Assembly: GCF_002879615.1 (NCBI RefSeq)
Contig: NZ_PNRF01000010.1
Coordinates: forward strand, 62,001-126,000
Source: Billgrantia endophytica
Lineage (GTDB): Bacteria > Pseudomonadota > Gammaproteobacteria > Pseudomonadales > Halomonadaceae
Length of the DNA stretch: 64,000 nucleotides
Direction: 5' to 3'
Shown here piece after piece: positions 44,179 to 52,804 of the stretch; the first letter of the stretch is position 1; every line of letters starts with the position of its first letter. The notes under the pieces were generated by a model that worked only from the letters and a program-made list of their open reading frames with translations, searched no databases and was not told the DNA's origin. The position numbers and the translations under genes are program-made.

Positions 44179-45396
44179 ATGAGACCCATGCCCATGAGAG
44201 TGCTGTTTCGTAACCACCGTCCGCGCGTGATGTCGGTGATGTTGTTGAGCCTGGTGCTGGCCATTCCCCAGGCTCTGGCCCAGGCCGTGCCGACTCCCCA
44301 GACCATGATTCCCGCACCGCCCCAGATTGCCGCCAAGTCATGGTTCCTGATGGACGCCGACAGCGGCCGGGTACTGGTCGAGCACAATGCCGACGAGCGC
44401 CTCCCCCCCGCGAGTCTCACCAAGCTGATGACCGCCTATCTGGTCGAGCGGGAGTTGGATCGTGGCAACATCTCCCTGGATGACACGGTTCGCGTCAGCG
44501 AAAACGCCTGGCGCACCGGTGGCTCGAAGATGTTCATCGAGGTCAATAACGACGTGGCGATTCGTGATCTGCTGTATGGAATCATCATCGCGTCGGGTAA
44601 CGATGCCAGCGTCGCCGTGGCCGAGCACCTGGCCGGTGGGGAGGCTCCCTTCGCCGACCTGATGAACCAGCATGCCACCCGTCTTGGGCTGCAGAATACC
44701 AACTTCACCAACGCCACTGGGCTGCCCCACCCGGAGCAATACTCTTCCGCGCGTGACATGGCGCTGCTCTCCCGTTACATCATCAACGACTATCCCGAGC
44801 ACTACGCGATCTACTCCGAGAAGTATTTCACCTACAGTGATATCCGCCAGCCCAATCGCAACCGTCTGCTTTGGCGTGATCCGACCGTTGATGGCCTGAA
44901 GACAGGCTGGACCACCGAAGCCGGCTACGGACTGGTCGCCTCCGCCAAGCGAGACGACATGCGTCTGATCTCGGTGGTGATGGGCACCAGCTCCGAGGAA
45001 GCGCGTGCCCAGGAGACCCAGAAACTGCTGAGCTACGGTTTCCGTTACTACGAGACGATGAATCTCTATGAGCAGGGAGCCGTTCTCAATTCGCCACGAA
45101 TCTGGGGTGGTGACAAGAACGAGCTGCGTTTGGGGGTGGATGAGGACGTGTTCATGACCGTTCCTCGCGCTCGCAATGAAGAACTCAGTGCCCGTCTGGA
45201 CATACGCCAGGATATGACTGCTCCGATCAGCCAGGGTGAGCGTGTCGGAACCCTGGAGGTGCGCCTCGGTGACGATATCGTGGGAGAGCAGCCCCTGGTG
45301 GCGCTCGAGTCCATCGAGGAGGGCGGAATCTTCAAGCGTTTGCTCGATCAGGTTCGACGGTTCTTCAGCAATCTCGTCGGCGGCTGGTTTGGTTGA
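44179..45396 (+). CDS. dacA: D-alanyl-D-alanine carboxypeptidase (PBP5/6 type) DacA
   Basis: Trims the terminal D-alanine of stem peptides at the periplasmic face. Motifs: SLTKLMTAY (active serine), SGNDASVA and DGLKTGWTTEAGYG. A signal peptide (SVMLLSLVLAIPQALA) precedes them. The C-terminal FKRLLDQVRRFFSNLV is the amphipathic membrane anchor. Start choice is uncertain: 44179 lies just after rlpA, but 44188, 44194 or an overlapping 44131 are possible; none has a strong ribosome site. Length 405. Confidence 0.94.
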   Translation: MRPMPMRVLFRNHRPRVMSVMLLSLVLAIPQALAQAVPTPQTMIPAPPQIAAKSWFLMDADSGRVLVEHNADERLPPASLTKLMTAYLVERELDRGNISLDDTVRVSENAWRTGGSKMFIEVNNDVAIRDLLYGIIIASGNDASVAVAEHLAGGEAPFADLMNQHATRLGLQNTNFTNATGLPHPEQYSSARDMALLSRYIINDYPEHYAIYSEKYFTYSDIRQPNRNRLLWRDPTVDGLKTGWTTEAGYGLVASAKRDDMRLISVVMGTSSEEARAQETQKLLSYGFRYYETMNLYEQGAVLNSPRIWGGDKNELRLGVDEDVFMTVPRARNEELSARLDIRQDMTAPISQGERVGTLEVRLGDDIVGEQPLVALESIEEGGIFKRLLDQVRRFFSNLVGGWFG

Positions 45397-45431
45397 GGCT
45401 CGCGGGCCGTCCCTTTGAAAAGCGGGCGCTC

Positions 45432-45460
45432 TTGGTTGCCCGCCAAGGGTTGAGTAAAAT
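45432..45460 (+). promoter_or_regulatory. Possible ybeD-lipB promoter
   Basis: TTGGTT (45432-45437) and TAAAAT (45455-45460) are spaced 17 bases apart, just upstream of the ybeD ATG at 45483. The -10 is inside a small palindrome GAGTA-AAA-TACTC. The -35 is weak. Confidence 0.35.
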
Positions 45461-45482
45461 ACTCGGAAATGTGCGTAACGGT

Positions 45483-45806
45483 ATGGCAGACATGACCGAC
45501 AAGAACCTGCGTGATCTTCGCAAGGCGGCGACAGTCGAGTCGCCGTCCTCACCGCCGACGATCACCTTTCCCTGCGACTACCCCATCAAGGTGGTGGGCG
45601 ATGCCGCCGAGGATTTCGCTGCCGTCGTCTGTCAGGTGGTGTCGCGCCACGACACGACGTTCGATGCGACCACGCTGGAGGTCGTGGAGAGCCGTAACGC
45701 CCGTTTCCAGTCGGTGCGGCTGACGATGCGGGCTACCGGCGAGCTCCAGCTCAAGGCGCTGTTCGATGAACTCAAGGCCACCGGCCGTGTTCACATGGTG
45801 GTCTGA
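45483..45806 (+). CDS. ybeD: YbeD-like protein (DUF493/UPF0250)
   Basis: Small ACT-like-fold protein of unknown function that is regularly linked to lipB. The core [22 protein letters not shown] and the C-terminal [12 protein letters not shown] match the family. The ATG at 45483 (107 residues) is chosen since the promoter-like site lies just upstream; the frame is open back to a TTG at 45393 inside dacA. The stop codon shares its A with the lipB ATG. Confidence 0.86.
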   Translation: MADMTDKNLRDLRKAATVESPSSPPTITFPCDYPIKVVGDAAEDFAAVVCQVVSRHDTTFDATTLEVVESRNARFQSVRLTMRATGELQLKALFDELKATGRVHMVV

Positions 45807-46465
45807 TGGCCCGCATCGAGGTTCATTGTCTGGGACGGCGTTCCTACGAGCCCGTCTGGCATGCCATGCGTGAGCTGACCGATACTCGCGATGATCGCAC
45901 CGCTGACCAACTGTGGCTGGTGGAGCACGATCCGGTCTTCACTCAGGGGCAGGCGGGAAAGCCCGAGCATCTTCTGATGCCGGGAGATATCCCGGTGGTA
46001 CAGACCGACCGTGGCGGCCAGGTGACCTACCACGGCCCCGGCCAACTGGTACTCTATCCGCTGTTGGACGTCCGCCGCGCCAGGATTGGCGTACGCGACC
46101 TCGTGTCAGCCCTTGAAAACGCGGTCATTGCACTGCTGTCCGAGCATGGTGTGGCGGCACGGGCGCGTCCCGATGCCCCGGGTGTCTACGTCGGTGAGGC
46201 CAAGATCGCCTCGCTGGGGCTTCGTATTCGCCGCGGGGCCAGCTTTCATGGGATTGCCCTCAACGTTGACGGCAACCTGTCTCCGTTCGATCGGATCAAC
46301 CCCTGTGGCTATGCGGGCATGGCCATGACGCGGCTGGCGGATCTGGTCGACGCGTGCCCCTCCGTGGAAGCAGCCGGGTTGCGGCTGGCCGAGTGCCTGG
46401 GACACGAGCTGGGCAGGGAGCTGGTGTTTCCGGAAACGACGACCGCCTTGCGACCCGCCAGCTGA
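45806..46465 (+). CDS. lipB: Octanoyl-ACP:protein octanoyltransferase LipB
   Basis: Transfers octanoate from ACP to lipoyl domains, the first step of lipoate assembly. [21 protein letters not shown] holds the family signature, and [22 protein letters not shown] supplies the catalytic lysine; the catalytic cysteine is in [12 protein letters not shown]. Length 219 (E. coli 213). lipA, the next step, is convergent downstream rather than co-oriented. Confidence 0.96.
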   Translation: MARIEVHCLGRRSYEPVWHAMRELTDTRDDRTADQLWLVEHDPVFTQGQAGKPEHLLMPGDIPVVQTDRGGQVTYHGPGQLVLYPLLDVRRARIGVRDLVSALENAVIALLSEHGVAARARPDAPGVYVGEAKIASLGLRIRRGASFHGIALNVDGNLSPFDRINPCGYAGMAMTRLADLVDACPSVEAAGLRLAECLGHELGRELVFPETTTALRPAS

Positions 46466-46510
46466 CCCCTCCTGTCCCAGCCGTGTTTCCCCTGTCGCAG
46501 GTATACCGCT

Positions 46511-47563
46511 TCACCCTACGTTGATGGTGGGGATCCGGCTGGCGTCGACCGCCTGACCGGGTACCTCGGCAGGCGCCGCCAGCCCCAGGTTGTTCTTCTC
46601 GAAGACCTGGTCGGCTCGATAGCTGGAGCGAACCAGGGGGCCGGATGCCACTTCCATGAAGCCTTTTTCCAGCCCCAGCTGGCGGTAACGCTCGAACTCC
46701 TGGGGTGTCACCCAACGCTCGACCGGAAGATGATTGCGGGTGGGGCGCAAATATTGGCCTAGGGTAACGATGTCCACTCCGATGGCGCGGAGGTCATCGA
46801 GGGTGGCCATGATCTCCTCTTCGGTCTCGCCCAGTCCCAGCATCAGGCTGGTCTTGGTCAAGACCTCCGGCTTGTACCGCTTGGCATGGGCCAGTACGTC
46901 GAGGGTCTTGCGATAGCCCGCCCGGGGGTCACGTACATGGTGGGTGAGTCGCTCCACTGTTTCGACATTCTGCGCGAACACTTCCAGGCCGGAGTCGACG
47001 ACACGCTCGATGGCGGTCTTGTCGCCATCGAAATCCGGCGTCAGCGCTTCCACGACCACGGCGGGAGTGCGGGTCTTGATGGCATGGATGCAGTCGGCAT
47101 AGTGGGCAGCGCCCCCGTCGGGCAGGTCATCACGATCCACCGAGGTCAGCACGACGTAACGAAGCCCCATCAGCTCCACCGACTTGGCCGTATTGGCTGG
47201 CTCCTCGTCATCGAGCCAACCCTTGGGATTGCCGGTATCCACGGCGCAAAACCGGCAGGCGCGAGTGCAGACCGAGCCCATCAGCATGATGGTCGCCGTG
47301 CCGTTGCTCCAGCACTCACCCATATTGGGGCAGTGGGACTCGGCGCAGACGGTGCTCAGGCGGTGCGTGCTCACGTTCTTCTTGACCGCCTCGAAGCGTT
47401 CGCCGCCGGGGATCTGAGCACGCAACCACTGTGGCTTGCGGCCCGGTTCGGGGCGTTCTTCCACCTGCTTGCGCTGTTTCATGCCATCCTTGATCACGGC
47501 CATGCCGTGCTCATTGCGGAATTTTTCACCGCTGGGGATGCGTTTTGAGGTGTTGTCGCTCAT
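46511..47563 (-). CDS. lipA: Lipoyl synthase LipA
   Basis: Radical-SAM enzyme inserting two sulfurs into octanoyl groups. Both clusters are visible: the auxiliary [12 protein letters not shown] and the SAM-binding [24 protein letters not shown] and [12 protein letters not shown] are further motifs. The serine near the C-terminus, [11 protein letters not shown], is the conserved auxiliary-cluster ligand. Length 350 with an N-terminal extension (E. coli 321). It faces lipB across 45 bases, so they need separate promoters. Confidence 0.97.
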   Translation of the reverse strand: MSDNTSKRIPSGEKFRNEHGMAVIKDGMKQRKQVEERPEPGRKPQWLRAQIPGGERFEAVKKNVSTHRLSTVCAESHCPNMGECWSNGTATIMLMGSVCTRACRFCAVDTGNPKGWLDDEEPANTAKSVELMGLRYVVLTSVDRDDLPDGGAAHYADCIHAIKTRTPAVVVEALTPDFDGDKTAIERVVDSGLEVFAQNVETVERLTHHVRDPRAGYRKTLDVLAHAKRYKPEVLTKTSLMLGLGETEEEIMATLDDLRAIGVDIVTLGQYLRPTRNHLPVERWVTPQEFERYRQLGLEKGFMEVASGPLVRSSYRADQVFEKNNLGLAAPAEVPGQAVDASRIPTINVG

Positions 47564-47779
47564 TTGGGTCTGAGCCCCTCCAGTCGACGGCTGCCAGTGC
47601 CGGTGCGATCATGCCGGCAGGCGGCTCGAGAGGCGAGCGTCGTTGGCGGCACGAGACCAGACTGACGTCAGGATTGTTACGTTAGGCGTAGGCGGTAATC
47701 TATCATATGAGCCCCCCGGGGTGACAGGCGTATGCAAAGGCCGCCACATTCTCCAGTCCGGTTGCGACAGGGCAGGATG

Positions 47780-48769
47780 TCACGGGGTGTGGATCGGCAG
47801 GCACACCACGCCATGATCGGGCATCGGCTGGAGCGGTGCCTTGAAGTGAGTCTCGAATTCCCCAAGCCGTTCGCGGACGAAGCGCAGGAAGAGCTCGGTC
47901 ACCGGGGTGGGAAAACGATCGCGTGGATAGACCGTGCACCAGGAACGACGCAGTGGAAAGCCGGGCAGCGCCAGTTCGGCCAGCAAGCCCATGCCCAGCT
48001 CCAGCTTCACGGCAAGACGTGGCAGGATGGCGACCCCCAGGTGGGCCATGACGCCCTGCTTGATGGCTTCGTTGGTCCCCAGTTCCATGGTATGGGAAAG
48101 CGCGACATCCTGCTCGGCGGCCAGTTGCTCGAAGGCGGTGCGGACACCTGAACCCGGTTCCCGCATCAGCAAGTAGTGCTGGGCAAGGTCTTCCAGGGTT
48201 GGGCCGGTAGCCTCCAGTAGCGGGTGTCCTGGCCAGACCACGGGAATCAATTCGTTGTCCAGGATTGGCATGAACACCAGATCGTCGTCGTCTTCAGGCA
48301 CCATGGCCATGATCACGAGGTCGTCTCGCCTGGCGGCCAGCCGCTCCAGTGCCTGGCTTCGGTTACACACCCGCAGGCACACCTGCACATTGGGGTAATG
48401 CGCGCGAAAGCGGGCGATCAGATGCGGGACCACGTACTGGGCCGTGGAGACCGCCGCCAGGTTGAGCTCACCGGAGATGGTGCCGTCCATGTCCGATAGC
48501 GTCATCTGCAGCCGCGATACCTGGCCGAAGATGGCCTGGGTCGAGACCGCCAGGGCGTCCGCAGCCGGTAGTGCATGCAGTGTCTTGCCGGTGTACTTGA
48601 ACAGCGGCTGTCCCAGCGCCTGCTCCAATTGGCGAACCTGTGCACTGACGGCCGGCTGGGTCAGGCCAAGCTGCTCGGCGGCTCGCGAATACGATTGCTG
48701 GCGATGGACGGCCTGAAAGACCTGCAGTTGGCGGAAGGTCAGGCGGTTCAGCAGCCTTGGCATGGTCAT
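47780..48769 (-). CDS. LysR-family transcriptional regulator
   Basis: The N-terminal winged helix (LTFRQLQVFQAVHRQQSYSRA, with AAEQLGLTQPAVSAQVRQLE) resembles the CbbR-like group. The effector domain follows from about residue 95 (ELNLAAVSTAQYVVPHLIARF). The ligand is unknown. It is divergent from the AccC-like gene at 48880, and the gap carries a perfect inverted repeat, so that gene is its likely target. The start at 48769 or two codons later is possible. Length 329. Confidence 0.92.
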   Translation of the reverse strand: MTMPRLLNRLTFRQLQVFQAVHRQQSYSRAAEQLGLTQPAVSAQVRQLEQALGQPLFKYTGKTLHALPAADALAVSTQAIFGQVSRLQMTLSDMDGTISGELNLAAVSTAQYVVPHLIARFRAHYPNVQVCLRVCNRSQALERLAARRDDLVIMAMVPEDDDDLVFMPILDNELIPVVWPGHPLLEATGPTLEDLAQHYLLMREPGSGVRTAFEQLAAEQDVALSHTMELGTNEAIKQGVMAHLGVAILPRLAVKLELGMGLLAELALPGFPLRRSWCTVYPRDRFPTPVTELFLRFVRERLGEFETHFKAPLQPMPDHGVVCLPIHTP

Positions 48770-48799
48770 CGGCGAATCCGCTGAAGGGCGCAGTGCCCG

Positions 48800-48826
48800 T
48801 TGAGGAACTGACCTTCATGCTATCAC
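48800..48826 (+). promoter_or_regulatory. Possible promoter of the AccC-like gene
   Basis: TTGAGG (48800-48805) and TATCAC (48821-48826), the latter with an upstream TG (extended -10), have a 15-base spacer. Transcription would begin close to the left arm of the inverted repeat at 48830. Tentative. Confidence 0.35.
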
Positions 48827-48829
48827 CGC

Positions 48830-48860
48830 CAGCGGGGGCCGGCCATGCCTGCCCCCGCTG
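48830..48860. promoter_or_regulatory. Perfect inverted repeat in the LysR / AccC-like divergent region
   Basis: CAGCGGGGGC (48830-48839) and GCCCCCGCTG (48851-48860) are perfect 10-base arms with an 11-base spacer, ending 19 bases before the ATG at 48880. An 11-base spacing is common for LysR-type sites. A leader-RNA hairpin is the alternative reading. Confidence 0.55.
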
Positions 48861-48879
48861 TCAACGAGGAATGTCCTGA

Positions 48880-49800
48880 ATGCAGCGCGAAGGGTCATTG
48901 AGAGAAAAGCCGCGGGACTGGCGCCGTATCATGGTAGCCGGCACGGGTCTCGCGGCGCTTCGGGCCGGACAGGCTTGTACCGAACTGGGGCTGGCCTGGT
49001 GTGACAGTGCCGGCGAAACCGGGAATGCGCTGGTGGCACGCGCGCGCCGGCTTGGCTGTGACGTGCTGCATCCGGGCGAGGCTGGGCCGGCGGAGCAACT
49101 GGGACTGGCTCAGGCAAGTCGACAGGCAGGGCTCGTCTTCATCGGCCAGCGGGAGGCACTGATGGCGGCCATGCACGATAACCAGGCCAGCCGCCAGCTG
49201 CTACGCGAGGCGGGAGTACCGCTCAGCCAGGCCGGACGGGATGCGGCACGGCTGCTTTTGCCGGTTCTGGTCGACAGGAAGGGCCAGGCACTGGCACTGA
49301 TCGAGCATGAGATCCTCGATGAGACCACTGCGATGGCGCCAAGTGATCGTCTGACACCTGAACAGCGCGTCTACCTTGGGCGACTGGCCATACAGGGGGC
49401 CCGGGCAATGGGGCTGGTGGGGCTTGCGACGATGAGTTTCACCCTGGAGGGCAACCGGCTGGGTTTTGACGCCATGCGCCCTGGCTTGACAGGCCGGGAA
49501 GGCCTGGCCGAGGCGCTGACCGGGCTCGATCTCTCCGTCGAGCAGTTGAGACTGGTGGCGGGGGAACGACTGCGTCGCCCACGGGTCGGCCATATGGGCC
49601 ATGGTCCCGGACGCCCCGGTCAGGCCCGTCTTCGCCTGTTGCACACCCCCCGGGGACGTCTTGGCGGAGGGCCCGGGGTACGCCTCGATCAATCCAGCGA
49701 TTTCGGCGAGTCGATGGCCAGGTTGCTGGTCTGGGGGCGCGATGGCGCGGAGGCGAGTCGACGTGAAAGGCGTGCCTTGACAGAGTGGAATGACGCTTAG
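48880..49800 (+). CDS. Shortened biotin-carboxylase-like protein lacking the ATP lid and catalytic residues
   Basis: At 306 residues it follows AccC (446) in order. RRIMVAGTGLAALRAGQACTE (less its last residue) fits the first Rossmann-like strand, and DVLHPGEAGPAEQL and AGLVFIGQREALMAAM fit the IHPGYG and VFIGPRA regions. LTGLDLSVEQLRLVAGERL fits [16 protein letters not shown], and MARLLVWGRDGAEA fits [13 protein letters not shown]. About 80-90 residues holding the glycine-rich ATP lid, K159 and H209 are absent. GDKVSA is HDNQAS, and [10 protein letters not shown] is replaced by DAMRPGLTGR. Carboxylation is therefore very unlikely. GAGGA precedes the ATG. Confidence 0.75.
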   Translation: MQREGSLREKPRDWRRIMVAGTGLAALRAGQACTELGLAWCDSAGETGNALVARARRLGCDVLHPGEAGPAEQLGLAQASRQAGLVFIGQREALMAAMHDNQASRQLLREAGVPLSQAGRDAARLLLPVLVDRKGQALALIEHEILDETTAMAPSDRLTPEQRVYLGRLAIQGARAMGLVGLATMSFTLEGNRLGFDAMRPGLTGREGLAEALTGLDLSVEQLRLVAGERLRRPRVGHMGHGPGRPGQARLRLLHTPRGRLGGGPGVRLDQSSDFGESMARLLVWGRDGAEASRRERRALTEWNDA

Positions 49801-49899
49801 GGTTCGGCGGAACGACGAGGCGGTCGACCGTCGGCGCGGTCGGTATTGTAACAAAAAATCGACAAAAACGGCTGCGCAAGCCCGGTGTAGGGCGTATCA

Positions 49900-49922
49900 T
49901 GATTGTTGCAGCGCAGCAATCA
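49900..49922. promoter_or_regulatory. Palindrome upstream of the DUF3141 gene, PhaR-site-like
   Basis: TGATTGTTGC (49900-49909) and GCAGCAATCA (49913-49922) pair at 9 of 10 positions around AGC. The TTGC-N3-GCAG core resembles the TGC-rich sites of PhaR, the polyhydroxyalkanoate regulator. It lies about 53 bases before the start of a PhaC-like gene. Confidence 0.4.
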
Positions 49923-49974
49923 CTCTCCCTCCTGGTGCCGATGCGCTCGGGGCCAGCGAACAATGGAGCCAAGC

Positions 49975-52518
49975 ATGAACTCACTGATGCCGACACCGCC
50001 TGAACAGGCGCTGACCTTTCTGGATCCTTTCGGTTTCGGCCGTGCCGCCTTCGACTACTGGCGTGATGCCGTTGAACGTAGCGTGCTGTACATGGACGTG
50101 ATGCGTGAGCGCGGCAATCAGTATCTCGAACACATCGAGAAGACCAAGCCCAATGTGCTGGGTTTCGATGCCGACGTGGTCATGGATGGCCGTGAGCTGC
50201 CGCGACCGGTGAATTACGAACTGATGCGGATTCAGCCTCCCGAGGGTGTCGAAGTCGATCTGCAGACCCGACCTTTCGTGGTAGTGGATCCGCGGGCGGG
50301 CCACGGCCCCGGTATCGGCGGTTTCAAGCCCGACAGCGAGATCGGCGTCGCCCTGCGTGCCGGCCACCCCTGCTACTTCATCGGGTTCCTGCCCTATCCG
50401 GAACCGGGCCAGACGGTCGAGGACGTGGTGGAGGCGGAAATCGCCTTCCTGCGCCGAATCATCGAGCGTCACCCGGAAACCTCGGAGAGGCCCATGGTGG
50501 TGGGCAATTGCCAGGCCGGATGGCAGATCATGATGGCGGCATCGCTCGAGCCCGACCTGTTCGGGCCGATTCTGATCGCCGGGGCGCCGCTCTCCTACTG
50601 GGCCGGTGAGCGGGGCCGCGCGCCGATGCGCTATACCGGCGGCATGTCCGGGGGAAGCTGGATGACCATGCTGGCCAGCGACCTCGGCAGCGGGGTGTTC
50701 GACGGTGCCTTGCTGGTGCAGAACTTCGAACGCCTCAACCCGGCCAATACCTGGTGGGGCAAGCAGTATCGCCTGTTTTCCAGTATCGACTCCGAAGCCG
50801 AGCGTTACCTGAGCTTCGAGCGTTGGTGGGGCGGTCATGTGGTGCTGGGTGGCGAGGAGATCCAGTATATCGTCGACAACCTCTTCATTGGCAACCGGCT
50901 CTCGACCGCTCAACTGGTCACTTCCGACGGCCGGCGCATCGACCTGCGCAACATCCGCTCGCCCATCGTGGTGTTCTGTTCCCAGGGGGACGACATTACC
51001 CCTCCGCCCCAGGCGCTGGGCTGGGTAAGAGACCTTTACGAAGACGTGGACGATATCATCGCCAGCGATCAGACCATCGTCTATTGCGTTCATGATACCA
51101 CCGGACACCTGGGGATCTTCGTCTCGGGCAGCGTCTCGCGCAAGGAACACACTGAGTTTACCGCCAACATCGATTACATCGATGTATTGCCCCCCGGGCT
51201 CTATGAAACAACCGTGTCGGCTGCGGCCGATCGAAGCGATTCGGAGTTGATCGAGCGGGATTACCTGCTCGAGTTCAAGGCGCGCTCCATCGAGGGCATG
51301 AACCGGGATGTCATCAAGCATATGGAGGAGGACGATACGCGTTTCGCCACCGTGGCCCGGATGTCGGAGATCAATATGGGCCTGTATCGCTTGTTCGTGC
51401 AGCCCTGGATCCAGGCGGTGATGACTCCCGAGGCCTCTCGTCTGATGCGTCGCATGCATCCCATTCGTTTGGGCTACAAGCTGCTGTCGGACCGGAATCC
51501 GCTTTCCGTGCCGCTGCCCGTGGTGGCCGACTGGGTACGCCAGGATCGTCACTCGGTGAGTGACGACAATCTTTTCCGGTCAGTCGAGGCGATCGTTTCC
51601 AAGCAGATCACCAGCGGGTTGGACAGCTGGCGTGAGCTGCGCGACCGGACCACCGAGCGGCTGTTCCTGGACTTCTATGGTCAGCCATTGTTGCAGACTA
51701 TGGTGGGGCTGGGCGGTAATGCCCATGTACACCGTCGCCGCCCCGGCAGTGAACCGGAACATCGCCGCTTCATCGAACGCCGCAAGGATGAGCTGCGTCA
51801 CCGTGTCGCCGAAGGCGGCATCCATGAGGCCGTCATGCGTTCGGTGATATACGTGCTGGGCGGTTCGCCCACGACGGATGAACGAAACTTCAAGCGCCTG
51901 CGTGCCTCCCGTGCAGAACTCGAGCCCGGTAGCAGCCTGAAGGATTTCAAGCATCTGGTGCGTGAGCAGTTCTTCATTCTCAAGCTCGATCGCGAGGCCG
52001 CTCTGGAGGCAATCCCCGACCTGTTGGTTAACGAGAAGGCGGAGATGATACGCACGTCTCTTGAGCATATCGACCACGTTCTGGCTGCGAGTGGCGAGCT
52101 GAATGATCAATCCCGGGCTCGCCAGGAGCGCATTCAGGCGCTCTTCGAGCAGGCGCTCGACAGGGTCGATCCCGAGAGCCGGCGCGAAGCCCTGGCCGAG
52201 CTGCATGCCGACGTCGAGAGCGAAGCCAAGGCCAGGACAGCGGCCACGGGAGAAGTCGAGAAGTTGCTGGACGATCCAGTGGCCAGCCCGGTCAAGGCGT
52301 CGAAAGCCAAGCCGAAGCCATCCGGGAAGGCATTGGCGAAAGCGACCGCCCGGCCCGGGAAAAAGCCGGCTACATCGACAACCGAGGTGCAACCGGCCGA
52401 GGACGCTCAGCCGGCCGGCAAGGCGTCCCGCCCGACAACTGACGATGCCGACGGTGTCGACCAGCAGGGCGCTGCTGCGCCCAAGACCAAGGCGGTGCGC
52501 AAACCGCGCAAGCGCTAG
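49975..52518 (+). CDS. DUF3141 / PhaC-like alpha-beta hydrolase with lysine-rich tail
   Basis: Residues about 60-400 form an alpha/beta hydrolase like polyhydroxyalkanoate synthase: nucleophile in VVGNCQAGWQ (C179), acid in CSQGDDITPP (D339 or D340) and histidine in TTGHLGIFVS (H378). The middle (400-750) is helical and family-specific. From about residue 766 the chain is rich in Lys, Ala and Pro, as in PhaF-type phasins and histone H1-like tails that bind DNA. ATG 49975 has GGAG 6 bases upstream; 847 residues. The enzymatic product is unknown; a role near PHA granules or the nucleoid is inference. Confidence 0.82.
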   Translation: MNSLMPTPPEQALTFLDPFGFGRAAFDYWRDAVERSVLYMDVMRERGNQYLEHIEKTKPNVLGFDADVVMDGRELPRPVNYELMRIQPPEGVEVDLQTRPFVVVDPRAGHGPGIGGFKPDSEIGVALRAGHPCYFIGFLPYPEPGQTVEDVVEAEIAFLRRIIERHPETSERPMVVGNCQAGWQIMMAASLEPDLFGPILIAGAPLSYWAGERGRAPMRYTGGMSGGSWMTMLASDLGSGVFDGALLVQNFERLNPANTWWGKQYRLFSSIDSEAERYLSFERWWGGHVVLGGEEIQYIVDNLFIGNRLSTAQLVTSDGRRIDLRNIRSPIVVFCSQGDDITPPPQALGWVRDLYEDVDDIIASDQTIVYCVHDTTGHLGIFVSGSVSRKEHTEFTANIDYIDVLPPGLYETTVSAAADRSDSELIERDYLLEFKARSIEGMNRDVIKHMEEDDTRFATVARMSEINMGLYRLFVQPWIQAVMTPEASRLMRRMHPIRLGYKLLSDRNPLSVPLPVVADWVRQDRHSVSDDNLFRSVEAIVSKQITSGLDSWRELRDRTTERLFLDFYGQPLLQTMVGLGGNAHVHRRRPGSEPEHRRFIERRKDELRHRVAEGGIHEAVMRSVIYVLGGSPTTDERNFKRLRASRAELEPGSSLKDFKHLVREQFFILKLDREAALEAIPDLLVNEKAEMIRTSLEHIDHVLAASGELNDQSRARQERIQALFEQALDRVDPESRREALAELHADVESEAKARTAATGEVEKLLDDPVASPVKASKAKPKPSGKALAKATARPGKKPATSTTEVQPAEDAQPAGKASRPTTDDADGVDQQGAAAPKTKAVRKPRKR

Positions 52519-52533
52519 GCGACTGCGGTACCT

Positions 52534-52575
52534 TGTGCCCCTTCCGATCCTGTCGGCGGGGGCACAGGCTTTATT
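52534..52575 (+). terminator. Intrinsic terminator after the DUF3141 gene
   Basis: TGTGCCCC (52534-52541) pairs with GGGGCACA (52559-52566), with an inner CCGA/TCGG stem, and is followed by CTTTATT. It starts 16 bases past the stop codon. Confidence 0.75.
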
Positions 52576-52804
52576 GGGCCAGGCTGGCGCCAGGTGTCGC
52601 CATCGAACGGCATCGATCCCCGTTGGGTGCTAGCTTCAAAGTGCCGGCCAGCCGGTGCCGTTCCGGTGGCGACTGGCGCAAAGGTGGTGGCTGGGTTAGG
52701 GTAAGCGGATTTTTCACCCCGCGAGTATCGTCCGCCGAGGACAGGCGGGCCGGAATCGTCAGGTGGGGGCCACTGGGTCTTCGCCGTGCAGAAAGTGGAG
52801 CACT

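Noticed and set aside
49981-51552. 523-codon open frame on the minus strand
   Set aside because: Shadow of the DUF3141 gene with low-complexity composition.
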